Positions 35,085 through 43,807 of a stretch of DNA of 64,000 nucleotides are shown one piece after another. The notes beneath the pieces are model-generated. The model did not search any database, was not told the origin of the DNA, and was given only the letters and a program-made list of their open reading frames with translations. How positions within the stretch are numbered: the stretch's first letter is position 1; the number at the start of each line of letters is the position of its first letter. Source of the stretch: an uncultured Clostridia bacterium (GTDB lineage Bacteria > Bacillota > Clostridia > Oscillospirales > Oscillospiraceae). The stretch is from the NCBI GenBank assembly GCA_947644595.1, contig CANSAE010000001.1, positions 319,605 to 383,604 on the forward strand. Reading direction: 5' to 3'. Position numbers and translations under genes: made by a program.

Positions 35085-35365
35085 CAAAAAAGCCCCCCGC
35101 TCCCTGCTGTTTTGCAAAGAGACGGAAAGCTGAACACTTTTCGCGGTACCACTCTTTTTCGCCCTAACGGGCGCACCTTATGGATGCGATACATCCTGCC
35201 TTTCTAACGGGGGCCGCCGTCCCTGCTTACTTGTTTCAGCAGGGCCGCTCCGGGAGGACATCATCAAGCGTGCTTCTCCGGCCTTTCACCAGCCGGCCGG
35301 CTCTCTGGACAAGACAGTGCCAGATGACCTGTTCCCTTCCATGCGTTTTGCGGTTATATGGTTGT
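35085..35365 (-). promoter_or_regulatory. T-box leader of ilvE copy 2
   Basis: On the minus strand: CAGAGAGCCGGCCGGCTGGTGAAAGGCCGG (Stem I distal loop), GCTGAA...AGTAAGCAGGGACGG...CCCCCGTTA, the T-box core GAGTGGTACCGCG at about 35154-35142, and a terminator pairing AGCTTTCCGTCTCTTTGC with the GGGAGCGGGGGGCT side, then TTTTTTG. The order and many sequences match the first leader, so the leader was duplicated with the gene. GTC again lies at the likely specifier position. Confidence 0.93.
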
Positions 35366-35369
35366 GACC

Positions 35370-35397
35370 ATTATAGCATCGGCGGGAAAATTGTCAA
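35370..35397 (-). promoter_or_regulatory. Promoter of T-box leader 2
   Basis: On the minus strand TTGACA (35397-35392), 16 bases, TATAAT (35375-35370). Same geometry as the first copy. Confidence 0.88.
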
Positions 35398-35424
35398 GAG
35401 GAAATTGCTTTAACGGACGCTTGG

Positions 35425-35470
35425 TGCGGCAAGTAGGGGCCGGATGGCAAGCCGTCCCCCACCCGCCGCA
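35425..35470. repeat. Extragenic GTAGGGGC hairpin element, second copy
   Basis: TGCGGC...GTAGGGGC...CCGTCCCC...GCCGCA forms a long imperfect hairpin between the T-box promoter and the next gene. The inner part resembles the element at 31867-31896. Confidence 0.45.
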
Positions 35471-35473
35471 ATT

Positions 35474-35986
35474 TCATACGTTTTTCCGTGTGAAGCAAGC
35501 CCCAATGACCGTTCCGGTCAAAGCAAGGGGTGCGGTCCGAACGAACAGCCACTCAAACGCGTGAAGCAAGGTTCCGGCAACTGCGGTTTCGGGGTCGCTG
35601 TAATCCCAGCCCAGGTAAGGGCTGTTGAATACGATCAGGACCGCAGACACAGCCACTATGACTGCGCACAGGGAAAGAAACATCCAGTGGAACGCTTTTT
35701 GTCTCGCCGCTCTTCCCCGCGCAAGCTGCAGATTGATGACCTCAAGCTTCTCGGAAATCACGCTTAAGTCGTCCGCTTTCGTTTCGGTGACAGTTTCTCC
35801 CAGCAGAGTGCTGACCGGCGTACCCAACTCCTCCGATATGGCGATCAGAAGATCGGCATCCGGGACCGACAGGCCCTGTTCCCATTTTGAGACCGTTTGT
35901 CTCACCACATTCAGTTTGATGGCAAGTTCCTCTTGTGATAATCCTTTTGATTTTCTGATTGTCCTGATGTTTTCGCTCAGCATCAT
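35474..35986 (-). CDS. XRE regulator with two C-terminal membrane helices
   Basis: A 170-residue protein. An HTH domain (about 3-60: NIRTIRKSKGLSQEELAIKLNVVRQTVSKWEQGLSVPDADLLIAISEELGTPVSTLLG) is followed by a helical linker and two hydrophobic helices (about 100-120 and 143-163). This HTH-plus-membrane-anchor form is common in Firmicutes. AGGAGG lies before the ATG pair at 35986/35983. Two possible promoters lie upstream. Confidence 0.85.
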   Translation of the reverse strand: MMLSENIRTIRKSKGLSQEELAIKLNVVRQTVSKWEQGLSVPDADLLIAISEELGTPVSTLLGETVTETKADDLSVISEKLEVINLQLARGRAARQKAFHWMFLSLCAVIVAVSAVLIVFNSPYLGWDYSDPETAVAGTLLHAFEWLFVRTAPLALTGTVIGACFTRKNV

Positions 35987-36014
35987 GGATGCCCTCCTTT
36001 CTCCGCCATTGTAC

Positions 36015-36098
36015 ACGGGAGTCCCCCGTTGCGGCAAGCAACGCAAATTAACATTGCGATGATAGTGCGATTATAGCAGAAAACCAGCTTCCTGCCAA
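36015..36098 (-). promoter_or_regulatory. Promoter region of the membrane-anchored XRE gene
   Basis: On the minus strand TTGGCA (36098-36093), 17 bases, TATAAT (36075-36070). A second TTGCCG-18-TACAAT lies closer to the gene, with a dyad ACGGG...CCCGT (36015-36029) in its spacer that may be an operator. Confidence 0.6.
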
Positions 36099-36114
36099 CT
36101 TGTTAGCCTTGATA

Positions 36115-36143
36115 TTGTAAAAACGTCCAAACTATGCTATACT
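36115..36143 (+). promoter_or_regulatory. Promoter of the FHA-FtsW/RodA operon
   Basis: TTGTAA (36115-36120), 17 bases, TATACT (36138-36143), 37 bases before the start codon. Confidence 0.75.
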
Positions 36144-36179
36144 GTTACAACCAATTTTGTTAGAAAGGGGGCTTTGCCG

Positions 36180-37880
36180 ATGGTGGGAAGCGCCGTCATC
36201 ACCATCACACGTTACCTCCTGCCCATTCTCGCGGCCTGGGTGGTGGTCCGCTGTGTGCGGTCCATGCTCAGCGAAAAATATGAACCGGAGGTCTGGGGGC
36301 ACCTCATTTTCCCCGATGCCAGCGCTGCGCCCCTGCCCCATTGGGAATGTGTGATCGGCCGTGCGAAAACATCAGACATTGTCGTCAACGCGCCGGATGT
36401 TTCCCGCATCCATGCGGTCCTGATCCGCAATGATAAGGGCATTTGGCGTATTTTTGATATGAATTCCCGGGGCGGGGTCTATGTGGGCAAGGAAAAGGTG
36501 CCCAAAAAAGGCCTGGAGGTAAAAAACGGGGATAAAATCCGTCTCGCCTCTGTCTCCCTGGGCTTCGCGGACGTGACTGCCAGCGAGCTGCGCACGGTGG
36601 ACAAAACCCGGACAGCCGCCGGTACCAGCTTCAATCCCGCGGCGACCCTGCTCATTTTGTCCTTATTCCAGTCCATCATCATGCTGCAATACTGCTTTTC
36701 CGCAAAGGATGAGTATCTGGTGGTCACCTGCCTGGCATTTTTTGCATTGCTTGCCATTGAGTGGATGTGCTATCTGCTGATTCGCTCCATTCGGCGCAAC
36801 GGGTTCGAGGTGGAGACCATCGCGTTCTTTTTGACCACGCTGGGATTGTCCATTGTGGCATCATCCACGCCGGAGGCGCTGGTAAAGACCCTGATCCTCC
36901 TCATCATGGGCGTGGCGCTGTTTTTCGCCATGGGTTGGTGGCTCCGGGACCTGCGGCGGGCCAAAGCCCTGCGCTGGCCGGCGGTCCTTGCTGCCATGGG
37001 CTTTCTGTTTATCAATCTGATCCTCAGCGAATATGTGTTCGGCGCAAAAAACTGGCTGTATATCGGCGGATTTTCTCTTCAGCCCTCGGAGCTGGTGAAG
37101 GTACTGTATATCTACGCGGGGGCCGCGTCCCTGGACCGGCTGTTCGCACGGCGGAACCTGTTTATGTTCATCGCTTTTTCCGCTATCTGCGTCATGGCGC
37201 TGGCGCTGATGGGCGACTACGGCACAGCGGTCATCTTCTTCGTGACCTTCCTCATTATTTCCTTCATGCGGTCCGGCTCTATCGCCACGGTATTTCTTGC
37301 CATTTCCGGCGCGGCCATGGCGGGCTTCCTGGTGTTCACCATGAAGCCGTATATCGCCCAGCGCTTCGCCACCTGGGGACACGTGTGGGCTGATCCTTAC
37401 GGCGCAGGCTATCAGCAGACCCGGGCGCTGTCCGCGGCGGCCTCCGGCGGCCTGTTCGGCCACGGTGCCGGAGAGGGCTGGCTGAAAAATATTGTGGCCG
37501 CTAATACGGATATGGTATTTGCCGTCATCTGCGAGGAGCTTGGGCTCATCGTGGCGGTGGTCGCGGCGCTGTCTATTGTGGCGCTGGCATTTTTCGCGTT
37601 CCGCTCCGCGGCTCATGGGCGGTCTACCTATTACGTCATTGCTGCGGGCGCTTCCGTCTCACTGCTGATGATCCAAATGGCTTTGAATATTTTCGGGTCT
37701 CTGGACATTCTGCCCTTTACCGGTGTGACCTTCCCCTTTGTCTCCAAAGGCGGGACGAGCCTGCTGTCCTGCTGGATGCTCCTGGCCTTTATCAAGGCGG
37801 CAGACACCCGGAAAAACGCCAGCTTCGTGGTGAAGCGGGCAGAAATCAAAACCCGGAAGAAACGGGGGGCAAAGGCATGA
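36180..37880 (+). CDS. FHA-domain fused FtsW/RodA/SpoVE-family protein
   Basis: A 566-residue fusion. One N-terminal membrane helix (about 5-25) is followed by a cytoplasmic FHA domain (about 55-130; IGRAKTSDIVV, VSRIHAVL, NSRGGVYVG), which in the family binds phosphothreonine. Then come ten membrane helices of the SEDS family, with GAKNWLYIGGFSLQPSELVKVLYIY and LPFTGVTFPFVSKGGTSLLSCW containing the conserved SEDS residues. SEDS proteins polymerise glycan with a class B penicillin-binding protein, and the next gene is one. The ATG at 36180 has AAAGGGGG eight bases upstream. No Ser/Thr kinase is visible in this window. Confidence 0.92.
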   Translation: MVGSAVITITRYLLPILAAWVVVRCVRSMLSEKYEPEVWGHLIFPDASAAPLPHWECVIGRAKTSDIVVNAPDVSRIHAVLIRNDKGIWRIFDMNSRGGVYVGKEKVPKKGLEVKNGDKIRLASVSLGFADVTASELRTVDKTRTAAGTSFNPAATLLILSLFQSIIMLQYCFSAKDEYLVVTCLAFFALLAIEWMCYLLIRSIRRNGFEVETIAFFLTTLGLSIVASSTPEALVKTLILLIMGVALFFAMGWWLRDLRRAKALRWPAVLAAMGFLFINLILSEYVFGAKNWLYIGGFSLQPSELVKVLYIYAGAASLDRLFARRNLFMFIAFSAICVMALALMGDYGTAVIFFVTFLIISFMRSGSIATVFLAISGAAMAGFLVFTMKPYIAQRFATWGHVWADPYGAGYQQTRALSAAASGGLFGHGAGEGWLKNIVAANTDMVFAVICEELGLIVAVVAALSIVALAFFAFRSAAHGRSTYYVIAAGASVSLLMIQMALNIFGSLDILPFTGVTFPFVSKGGTSLLSCWMLLAFIKAADTRKNASFVVKRAEIKTRKKRGAKA

Positions 37881-39154
37881 AAAAAGTCAAAAACAGAGGC
37901 GCTTTTGTGCTTTTGATCGCCCTGTTCTGCGTGCTGGGACTGTCCCTTTACTGCGCCCGGTACGTGATGCACGGACGGGAGTGGGCCTCTTTTGCCGGGG
38001 GCGGCACCACTATGGGACTGCTGTATGATAGGAATGAGGTGCTTCTGGCAGATGCGGGGGCGGGTACTTACAGCGAGGACTATACGACCCGGGTGGCAAA
38101 TTTTCACGTGACCGGCGATTATATCGGCAATGTGGGCACCGGCGCGCTGACCCGGCTCAACGACCATTTGACGGGCTTCAATCTTTTGACCGGAACCTAC
38201 CACACCGAGACTCCAAAAGCGCATTTAACCGTGGATGCTGCCCTTAACAATGAGGCCTATGCCGCTTTGGCGGGGCGCAATGGGTCTGTACAAATTGTAA
38301 ATTATAAGACCGGGGAGCTTTTGTGTATGGTCTCCTCCCCCTCCATTGACCCGGCCAATCCCGGGAACATCCCGGACGGGGCCTACCTAAACCGGGCCAT
38401 CAGCGCCACCTATGTGCCGGGGTCCGTGTTCAAGCTGGTGACCTTGGCCGCCGCACTGGAAACCATCAACGATATCTATGACCGCACCTTCTATTGCGGC
38501 GGGAGCGTTATGGTGGGAGGCGACAAGCTCAACTGCACCGGGGTACACGGGAATCAAACCATCGAGCAAGCTCTGGCCAATTCCTGCAACTGCGCCTTTT
38601 CTGAACTGGCCCAAACGCTGGGCACCGATGTCATCCAGGCCTACGCTAAAAAGCTTGGCATCACTGATTCCCACGCGCTGGACGGAATGTACACCGCAGC
38701 CGGCAGTATTGACGCTCATGAGGTCGGAAATATCAACCTGTCCTGGTCGGCCATCGGACAGTCCACGGACCTGGTGTGCCCCAACAGCATGCTGCGGTTG
38801 GTGTCCGCCATCGGAAACGGCGGCACTTTGGTGGAACCCACACTGGTAGGCCACGGGCGGCGTTTGAAAACTACAAAGCTGCTGGATGCGGAGACCGCGG
38901 AAAAGATGGCCTCCATGATGAACTACAACGTACAATATGCCTACGGCGCCGGGTCCTTCCCGGGACTCAGCATCTGCGCCAAAACCGGAACCGCCGAGGT
39001 GGGCGACGGCACGGACCATGCCTGGTTCGTGGGTTTTCTCGACGACGAGGAGCATCCCTATGCCTTCGTGGTACAGGTGGAACGGGGCGGCGGCGGATTG
39101 TCCGTGGCCGGAGCCATTGCCAACCGGGTGCTGCAGCAGGCGGTCGCAAACTGA
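37877..39154 (+). CDS. Class B penicillin-binding protein (PbpA-like transpeptidase)
   Basis: A 425-residue protein with one N-terminal membrane helix (about 9-28) and a transpeptidase domain with all three motifs: S183-VFK, S236-CN and K369-TG. It is short for a class B PBP because the N-terminal dimerisation region is reduced, like PbpA of actinobacteria and related clostridial proteins. It crosslinks peptidoglycan with the SEDS polymerase encoded just upstream (ATGA overlap). Confidence 0.95.
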   Translation: MKKVKNRGAFVLLIALFCVLGLSLYCARYVMHGREWASFAGGGTTMGLLYDRNEVLLADAGAGTYSEDYTTRVANFHVTGDYIGNVGTGALTRLNDHLTGFNLLTGTYHTETPKAHLTVDAALNNEAYAALAGRNGSVQIVNYKTGELLCMVSSPSIDPANPGNIPDGAYLNRAISATYVPGSVFKLVTLAAALETINDIYDRTFYCGGSVMVGGDKLNCTGVHGNQTIEQALANSCNCAFSELAQTLGTDVIQAYAKKLGITDSHALDGMYTAAGSIDAHEVGNINLSWSAIGQSTDLVCPNSMLRLVSAIGNGGTLVEPTLVGHGRRLKTTKLLDAETAEKMASMMNYNVQYAYGAGSFPGLSICAKTGTAEVGDGTDHAWFVGFLDDEEHPYAFVVQVERGGGGLSVAGAIANRVLQQAVAN

Positions 39155-39168
39155 TTTAGGAGTTACCC

Positions 39169-41055
39169 ATGATCGATGTTTCAGTCAAAGGGCTGGTGAA
39201 GTCCTTTGAGCAGGATAAAAATATACTGGACGGATTGTCCTTCGAAGTGAACACCGGGGAACGAGTGGGGATCCTTGGCCGGAACGGCTGCGGAAAGACC
39301 ACTCTGTTCCGCATTCTCACCGGCGAGCTGCGTCCGGATGAGGGCAGTGTCTCGATCTTCAAGGGCAAGCGGCTTGGGCTGATTTCTCAAATCCCGGTGT
39401 ACCCGGAGGGCTACACCACGGAGATGGTCCTGCAGGACGCCCATAAACAGCTGTATGCCATGCAGGAGCGTATCAATGCTTTAGCGGAAGCTATGGCAAC
39501 AGACCACTCCCCTCAGATTTTGGAAGAGTACGATCGCCTTTCCGCGGAATTTCAGCGGCGGGGCGGGTACGACATGGAGCGGGAGCGCAACCGGGTGGCC
39601 AACGGTCTGGACATCCCCCCTGCCATGCGAGCTCAGCCCTTCGATTCTCTGTCAGGCGGCGAAAAGACCAGAGTGAATCTGGCCCGGCTCATTTTGGAGG
39701 ATACGGACATTTTGCTGCTGGACGAGCCCACGAACCATCTGGACCTGAATGCCACGGAATGGCTGGAGGAATACCTCCGCAAGTTCCACGGCACTGTGCT
39801 GGCCATCAGCCACGACCGTTATTTCCTGGACCGGGTGACCCAGCGTTCCATTGAGATCCACGGTGGAAAAGCAGAGTTTTTTAATGGCAATTACAGCTTT
39901 TACGTGGTGGAGCGGCAGCGTCGCTTTGACGAGCAGCTGAAAAAATATGAAAAAGACCAAGCCAAGCTGGAGCAGCTGCAAAAAGCGGCAGCGCAGCTGC
40001 ATTTGTGGGCCTTTATGGGCAACGACAAGCTGCACAAGCGGGCGTTTTCCATGGAAAGGCGCATGGAAAAGCTCCAGCAGACTGAGCGGCCCAAAACGGA
40101 CCGGAAGCTCACCGTGAAATTCCAGGAAAGCGAGTTTCTCGCTGATGAAGTGATGGTGGTGGACAATGTGTCCAAAGGCTTTGGCAACCGGACCTTGTTT
40201 TCCGGGCTGAATCTGGATGTCCGGGCGGGAGAGCGCATCGCCCTCATCGGCGATAACGGCACGGGAAAATCCACGTTTTTGAAGCTCATCATGAACGCTG
40301 AAGCCCCGGACACGGGCTTCATCCGCAAAGGTCCGGCAGTGCGCACGGCATATCTGCCTCAAATCGTCACCTTTCCGGTGCTGGAGCGGAGCATGTACGA
40401 CACCATGCTGTATGAGACGAATACCACGCCCCAGGGCGCACGGGACCGTCTGGCCGCCTTTGGTTTCATGGGCGAGGACGTATTCAAGCCCGTGGGGGCA
40501 CTGTCCGGCGGGGAGCGCAGCCGGTTAAAGCTGTGTATGCTCATGGGTGAGCAGGTGAATCTGCTGATCCTCGACGAGCCGACGAACCATCTGGACATTG
40601 CTAGCCGGGAGTGGATGGAGGACGCCTTGGAGGACTATGACCAGGCGCTGCTGTTCGTGTCCCATGATCGGTATTTTATTGAGAAGTTCGCCACCCGTAT
40701 TTGGGAGCTGCGGGACGGAACCATCACGGACTACAAGGGAAGCTTTTCCCAGTACCGGGAGTACAAGGCCCGGCAGGAGCAGTTTGCCCAAGCCGCAAAG
40801 GCAGCGGAAAAAACCGAGGCACCCAAGCCCAAAAAGGAGCAGAGGAAGCGTCCGCCGAATCTGGAAAAGCAGATTGCCAAGGTGGAGAAGGAAATCGAAA
40901 AGCTGGAAGCGGAAAGCGCCCGGCTGGATGCCGATGCGGAGCAATTCGCCTCCGATTATCAGAAACTGCTGGACATAGCCGTGGAAAAAGAGAACGTTGC
41001 CGGACAATTGGAATCTCTGTACGAGGAATGGGAAAAACTGTCCGGGATGATATAA
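39169..41055 (+). CDS. ABC-F family ATPase (ribosome-associated type)
   Basis: A 628-residue soluble protein with two ABC domains: Walker A GRNGCGKTT and GDNGTGKST, signatures LSGGEKTRVNLA and LSGGERSRLKL, Walker B LLLDEPTNHLD and LILDEPTNHLD. A charged helical linker (about 230-315) lies between them, and a C-terminal coiled coil (about 540-620) follows a Lys/Pro-rich stretch. This is the Uup/EttA layout. Family members act on the ribosome; some give antibiotic resistance, but nothing here indicates that. It follows the PBP gene by 14 bases. Confidence 0.93.
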   Translation: MIDVSVKGLVKSFEQDKNILDGLSFEVNTGERVGILGRNGCGKTTLFRILTGELRPDEGSVSIFKGKRLGLISQIPVYPEGYTTEMVLQDAHKQLYAMQERINALAEAMATDHSPQILEEYDRLSAEFQRRGGYDMERERNRVANGLDIPPAMRAQPFDSLSGGEKTRVNLARLILEDTDILLLDEPTNHLDLNATEWLEEYLRKFHGTVLAISHDRYFLDRVTQRSIEIHGGKAEFFNGNYSFYVVERQRRFDEQLKKYEKDQAKLEQLQKAAAQLHLWAFMGNDKLHKRAFSMERRMEKLQQTERPKTDRKLTVKFQESEFLADEVMVVDNVSKGFGNRTLFSGLNLDVRAGERIALIGDNGTGKSTFLKLIMNAEAPDTGFIRKGPAVRTAYLPQIVTFPVLERSMYDTMLYETNTTPQGARDRLAAFGFMGEDVFKPVGALSGGERSRLKLCMLMGEQVNLLILDEPTNHLDIASREWMEDALEDYDQALLFVSHDRYFIEKFATRIWELRDGTITDYKGSFSQYREYKARQEQFAQAAKAAEKTEAPKPKKEQRKRPPNLEKQIAKVEKEIEKLEAESARLDADAEQFASDYQKLLDIAVEKENVAGQLESLYEEWEKLSGMI

Positions 41056-41056
41056 G

Positions 41057-41093
41057 AAAAAGCCACATCTCCAATCGGTGATGTGGCTTTTTT
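41057..41093. terminator. Bidirectional intrinsic terminator
   Basis: AAAAAGCCACATC, 10-base loop, GATGTGGCTTTTTT, between the convergent ABC-F and HD-protein genes; the last base touches the HD-protein stop. Confidence 0.9.
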
Positions 41094-41752
41094 CAAATCA
41101 ATTGCTGTTCGTTGATAATCAGCTTGAATTGCAGATCCAGGGCTTCCGCGGCCTTGCGGCACATGACCATGCGGTTCAGGAAGATCTCGAAATAATCCAT
41201 CACTGATCCGTAACGCGTGTCTACCGACAGCTTCAGCTTGATGATGGTATGGGTCTCATTGATTTTCAGCTCCGACTTCTTTACCGAGTAGTTCACCCGG
41301 TCATGAATGTCAAAGGTAGTCACGTCCTGATTGCGCACACGGCTACGGCGCACATCCGACTTATCCGCCAGGATCAGCGCCGCAGACATGGGGCTGACGG
41401 GCTTGCCCGTACCCTCGTCGTGGTTGCCGATGGCCGTGACGATCTCCGCGATCTCCGCCGGGTCCATGTGCAAATCGTTCAGAATGCGAAAGGCCATGAC
41501 CGCCCCGGATTGGGAGTGGTCCACCCGGTTGACCAGGTTGCCGATATCGTGGAGATAGGCCGCGATCTTTACCAGTTCAATATCCCTCGTGGGGTATCCC
41601 AAGGTCTCCAATATATATCCAGCGTTTTCCGCCACCATGGTCACATGGGCAAAGCTGTGTTCCGTATAGCCCAGGGCAACTAGGGACTCATCCGCTTTTT
41701 TGATGTACGTATGAATGGCTGCGTTTTCCTGAATGTCTTTGAATGTAAGCAT
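41093..41752 (-). CDS. HD-domain protein
   Basis: A 219-residue protein. An HD domain (about 25-130) shows H in SFAHVTMVAENAGYI, the pair in AAYLHDIGNLV and a further His in AIGNHDEGTG, so the metal site looks complete. The C-terminal half is beta-rich (NETHTIIKLKLSVDTRYGSVMDYFEIF). HD proteins hydrolyse phosphoesters, often nucleotides; the substrate is unknown. AGGAGG lies before the ATG at 41752. Confidence 0.88.
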   Translation of the reverse strand: MLTFKDIQENAAIHTYIKKADESLVALGYTEHSFAHVTMVAENAGYILETLGYPTRDIELVKIAAYLHDIGNLVNRVDHSQSGAVMAFRILNDLHMDPAEIAEIVTAIGNHDEGTGKPVSPMSAALILADKSDVRRSRVRNQDVTTFDIHDRVNYSVKKSELKINETHTIIKLKLSVDTRYGSVMDYFEIFLNRMVMCRKAAEALDLQFKLIINEQQLI

Positions 41753-41777
41753 GACATTCCTCCTTTCTTGTAGGAAC

Positions 41778-41806
41778 ATCATACACCTCTTTTGTTAAAA
41801 TTGCAA
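41778..41806 (-). promoter_or_regulatory. Promoter of the HD-protein gene
   Basis: On the minus strand TTGCAA (41806-41801), 17 bases, TATGAT (41783-41778). Confidence 0.7.
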
Positions 41807-41822
41807 GAAAAATATGTTAAAT

Positions 41823-42659
41823 TTATGTGAAACGTGCCAAATCCTTAATAAGCAACGGCAGTGCCGATTCAAAGGAAACTCCGTACCAGCGTTTCTCCGG
41901 GTCTGCTTCTGTGCGGCGGATGCAATCATGGGTGAAATCTGCAGCCAGGCACAGGGCATTCGGAAGCGACAGCCCGCGCAGAATGCCGCCTACCGCTACG
42001 CTGGAGAAAATGTCTCCGGTTCCATGGAATTGGCCGGGGATGGTCTCATGGAAGTATGAAAAGCGTTCGCCCCCCGGCGTCATACTGATGACTCCGGTTT
42101 CTCCCGATTTTCGGCGAACCCCCGTAAGAACCACGGTTCCGGCGCAAAGGTCCCCCAGTTTTTCCAAGAGGGCATCCAGATAGGCTTCGTCATAAGTCTC
42201 CTTATAGGGCGTATCCGTAAGGAAGCAGGCTTCCGTCACATTGGGATCGATGATATCCGCTCGGCGGCAAAGTTCCGCCATTTTACGGGCAAAATCCAGA
42301 TGAAAGCCTGCGTACAGCCGCCCCTGGTCCGCCATGGCCGGGTCTACGAAAACGAGGGTCTCCGTTCCGGAAACGACATCAATCGCCTGGGCAATGATAT
42401 CAATTTGCTGTTCTGAGCCAAGGTAACCTGTATAGATCGCATCAAACGTCAGGCTCTGACCGTTCCAGTGCCGGGCAATAGGAAGGATCTCTTCTGTGAG
42501 GTCCCGGAAAGTAAAGTCCGGAAATACGGAATGGGCGGACAGCAGCGCCGTAGGGATCACCGCTGTTTCCACACCCATGACCGACAGGATGGGCAGCGCC
42601 ACGGTCAGTGAGCATTTGCCCACACAGGAAATGTCCTGCATGGTCACAATTCGTTTCAT
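41823..42659 (-). CDS. pdxY: Pyridoxal/pyridoxamine kinase
   Basis: A 278-residue ribokinase-superfamily protein. MQDISCVGKCSLTVALPILSVMG is the PdxK/PdxY opening, YTGYLGSEQQ and DPNVTEACFLTD line the substrate and ATP sites, and FHGTGDIFSSVAVGGILRG carries the GTGD anion-hole motif with the catalytic Asp. It phosphorylates pyridoxal or pyridoxamine in B6 salvage. GGGGGG precedes the ATG. Single gene with its own promoter. Confidence 0.93.
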   Translation of the reverse strand: MKRIVTMQDISCVGKCSLTVALPILSVMGVETAVIPTALLSAHSVFPDFTFRDLTEEILPIARHWNGQSLTFDAIYTGYLGSEQQIDIIAQAIDVVSGTETLVFVDPAMADQGRLYAGFHLDFARKMAELCRRADIIDPNVTEACFLTDTPYKETYDEAYLDALLEKLGDLCAGTVVLTGVRRKSGETGVISMTPGGERFSYFHETIPGQFHGTGDIFSSVAVGGILRGLSLPNALCLAADFTHDCIRRTEADPEKRWYGVSFESALPLLIKDLARFT

Positions 42660-42685
42660 CGGCTGTCCCCCCTTTCATTCCGTTT

Positions 42686-42714
42686 ATTGTAGCAGAAATG
42701 CAAAGAATATGCAA
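42686..42714 (-). promoter_or_regulatory. Promoter of the pyridoxal kinase gene
   Basis: On the minus strand TTGCAT (42714-42709), 17 bases, TACAAT (42691-42686). Confidence 0.75.
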
Positions 42715-42715
42715 G

Positions 42716-42743
42716 AAAAGACACCGCGGCCGCGGTGTCTTTT
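42716..42743 (-). terminator. Terminator formed by a 28-bp perfect palindrome
   Basis: AAAAGACACCGCGG joined directly to CCGCGGTGTCTTTT. It ends 2 bases before the stop of the glycosyltransferase gene and carries T-runs on both strands. Confidence 0.88.
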
Positions 42744-42744
42744 C

Positions 42745-43797
42745 CTATGGACGGGAGTAAGTACGCCGCGCCCAAGTAAATTTTGATCCCGTTGTATTCA
42801 GCAATCCCTCGGTCTGGTAAATTTCCCGCAGGCGTTCTCCCACCGCAATGAGGCTCCGGGACAGCGCCACTTCCCTGCCCTGTTGGGTCAGGCTGGGGAG
42901 CGCTCCGTTCAGCATGGCAGTTAAGGTCCTCTGAAATCCATCCAAATCGTCAGACATATAGACGTTCTTCCCGGACACCAGCCAGCCGTCATACACCGGG
43001 ATATCCCGCAGGAGGATCGGGATCTCACAGGCCAGCGCTTCCAGCACCACGATCCCCTCAGTCTCCTCATGACTGAGAAAGGCAAATGCGTCCGCGCCGC
43101 AATAAGCATCGCACAGGTGCTCCTGATCCACAAAACCGGCAAAGGTAAGATTTTCCGGCGCGCCGTCGATGGCCTGCTGCACGGGTGTGGGAATCAGCTT
43201 TGGGTCTGTATATCCAAACCACAGAAATTTTGCCTCCGGCATACGGCGGGCCAGTTCAATGTAGTCCAGAATGCCTTTGCGCTCCATGAGATGTCCGACA
43301 GAGATGACGACCTTTTCATCCTCCCGCAGACCGTATTTCTCCCGGAACGCGGCGCGCCGCTGGGCACTGGGACGGAAAAACTCCGTGTCAATGCCGTTGG
43401 AAATGTGGTAGATGGGCCTTTTCAGTCGGTAATTTTGAAGAATCTCTTCTGAATAAGCCGTGGGTGTCAGGATCACATCCCCCCGACGATAGCAGAATTG
43501 GATCCATCGCTTGAACAGAGGCGCCAGCAGATTGGATCCGCGGAAGGAACAGCGGAAATCTTCCATAGTGGAATGGGCATAGTAAATCACTTTCTTTCCC
43601 CGGGCCCGGGCCAGTACGGCCATCAGGGGAGAGTCCGGCAACACAGTATTGATATGCACGATTTGGGTATTGCCGCTCATACGTTCATCCAGCAAAAGTC
43701 CCACAGAATGCAAGGCGCCCCGCTGGTGGGCAATGGCCTGTCCCACACCGCTTTTCCCTACGATGCGTTCCCCGCCCGCATACAAATAAACCGACAT
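42745..43797 (-). CDS. GT4-family glycosyltransferase
   Basis: A 350-residue GT-B fold enzyme. The donor-binding half has VVISVGHLMERKGILDYIELARRMPEAKFLWFG, the acceptor half has HINTVLPDSPL and VIYYAHSTMEDFR, and ETEGIVVLEALACEIPILLRDIPVY matches the EX7E nucleotide-sugar motif. The ATG at 43797 follows GAGGTG by six bases; a GTG nine bases upstream is also possible. Third gene of a glycosyltransferase-TVP38-glycosyltransferase operon, a layout seen for diglucosyl-diacylglycerol synthesis in Firmicutes. Substrate is inferred. Confidence 0.9.
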   Translation of the reverse strand: MSVYLYAGGERIVGKSGVGQAIAHQRGALHSVGLLLDERMSGNTQIVHINTVLPDSPLMAVLARARGKKVIYYAHSTMEDFRCSFRGSNLLAPLFKRWIQFCYRRGDVILTPTAYSEEILQNYRLKRPIYHISNGIDTEFFRPSAQRRAAFREKYGLREDEKVVISVGHLMERKGILDYIELARRMPEAKFLWFGYTDPKLIPTPVQQAIDGAPENLTFAGFVDQEHLCDAYCGADAFAFLSHEETEGIVVLEALACEIPILLRDIPVYDGWLVSGKNVYMSDDLDGFQRTLTAMLNGALPSLTQQGREVALSRSLIAVGERLREIYQTEGLLNTTGSKFTWARRTYSRP

Positions 43798-43807
43798 TTC
43801 TTTCACC

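Noticed and set aside
39169..41055. ABC-F protein as an antibiotic-resistance determinant
   Set aside because: The sequence has the general Uup/EttA-like layout, and nothing seen here distinguishes a resistance type; its place after a cell-wall operon gives no support.
42716..42743. 28-bp palindrome as a recombination or origin site
   Set aside because: It lies immediately after a stop codon with flanking A and T runs, which fits an intrinsic terminator.
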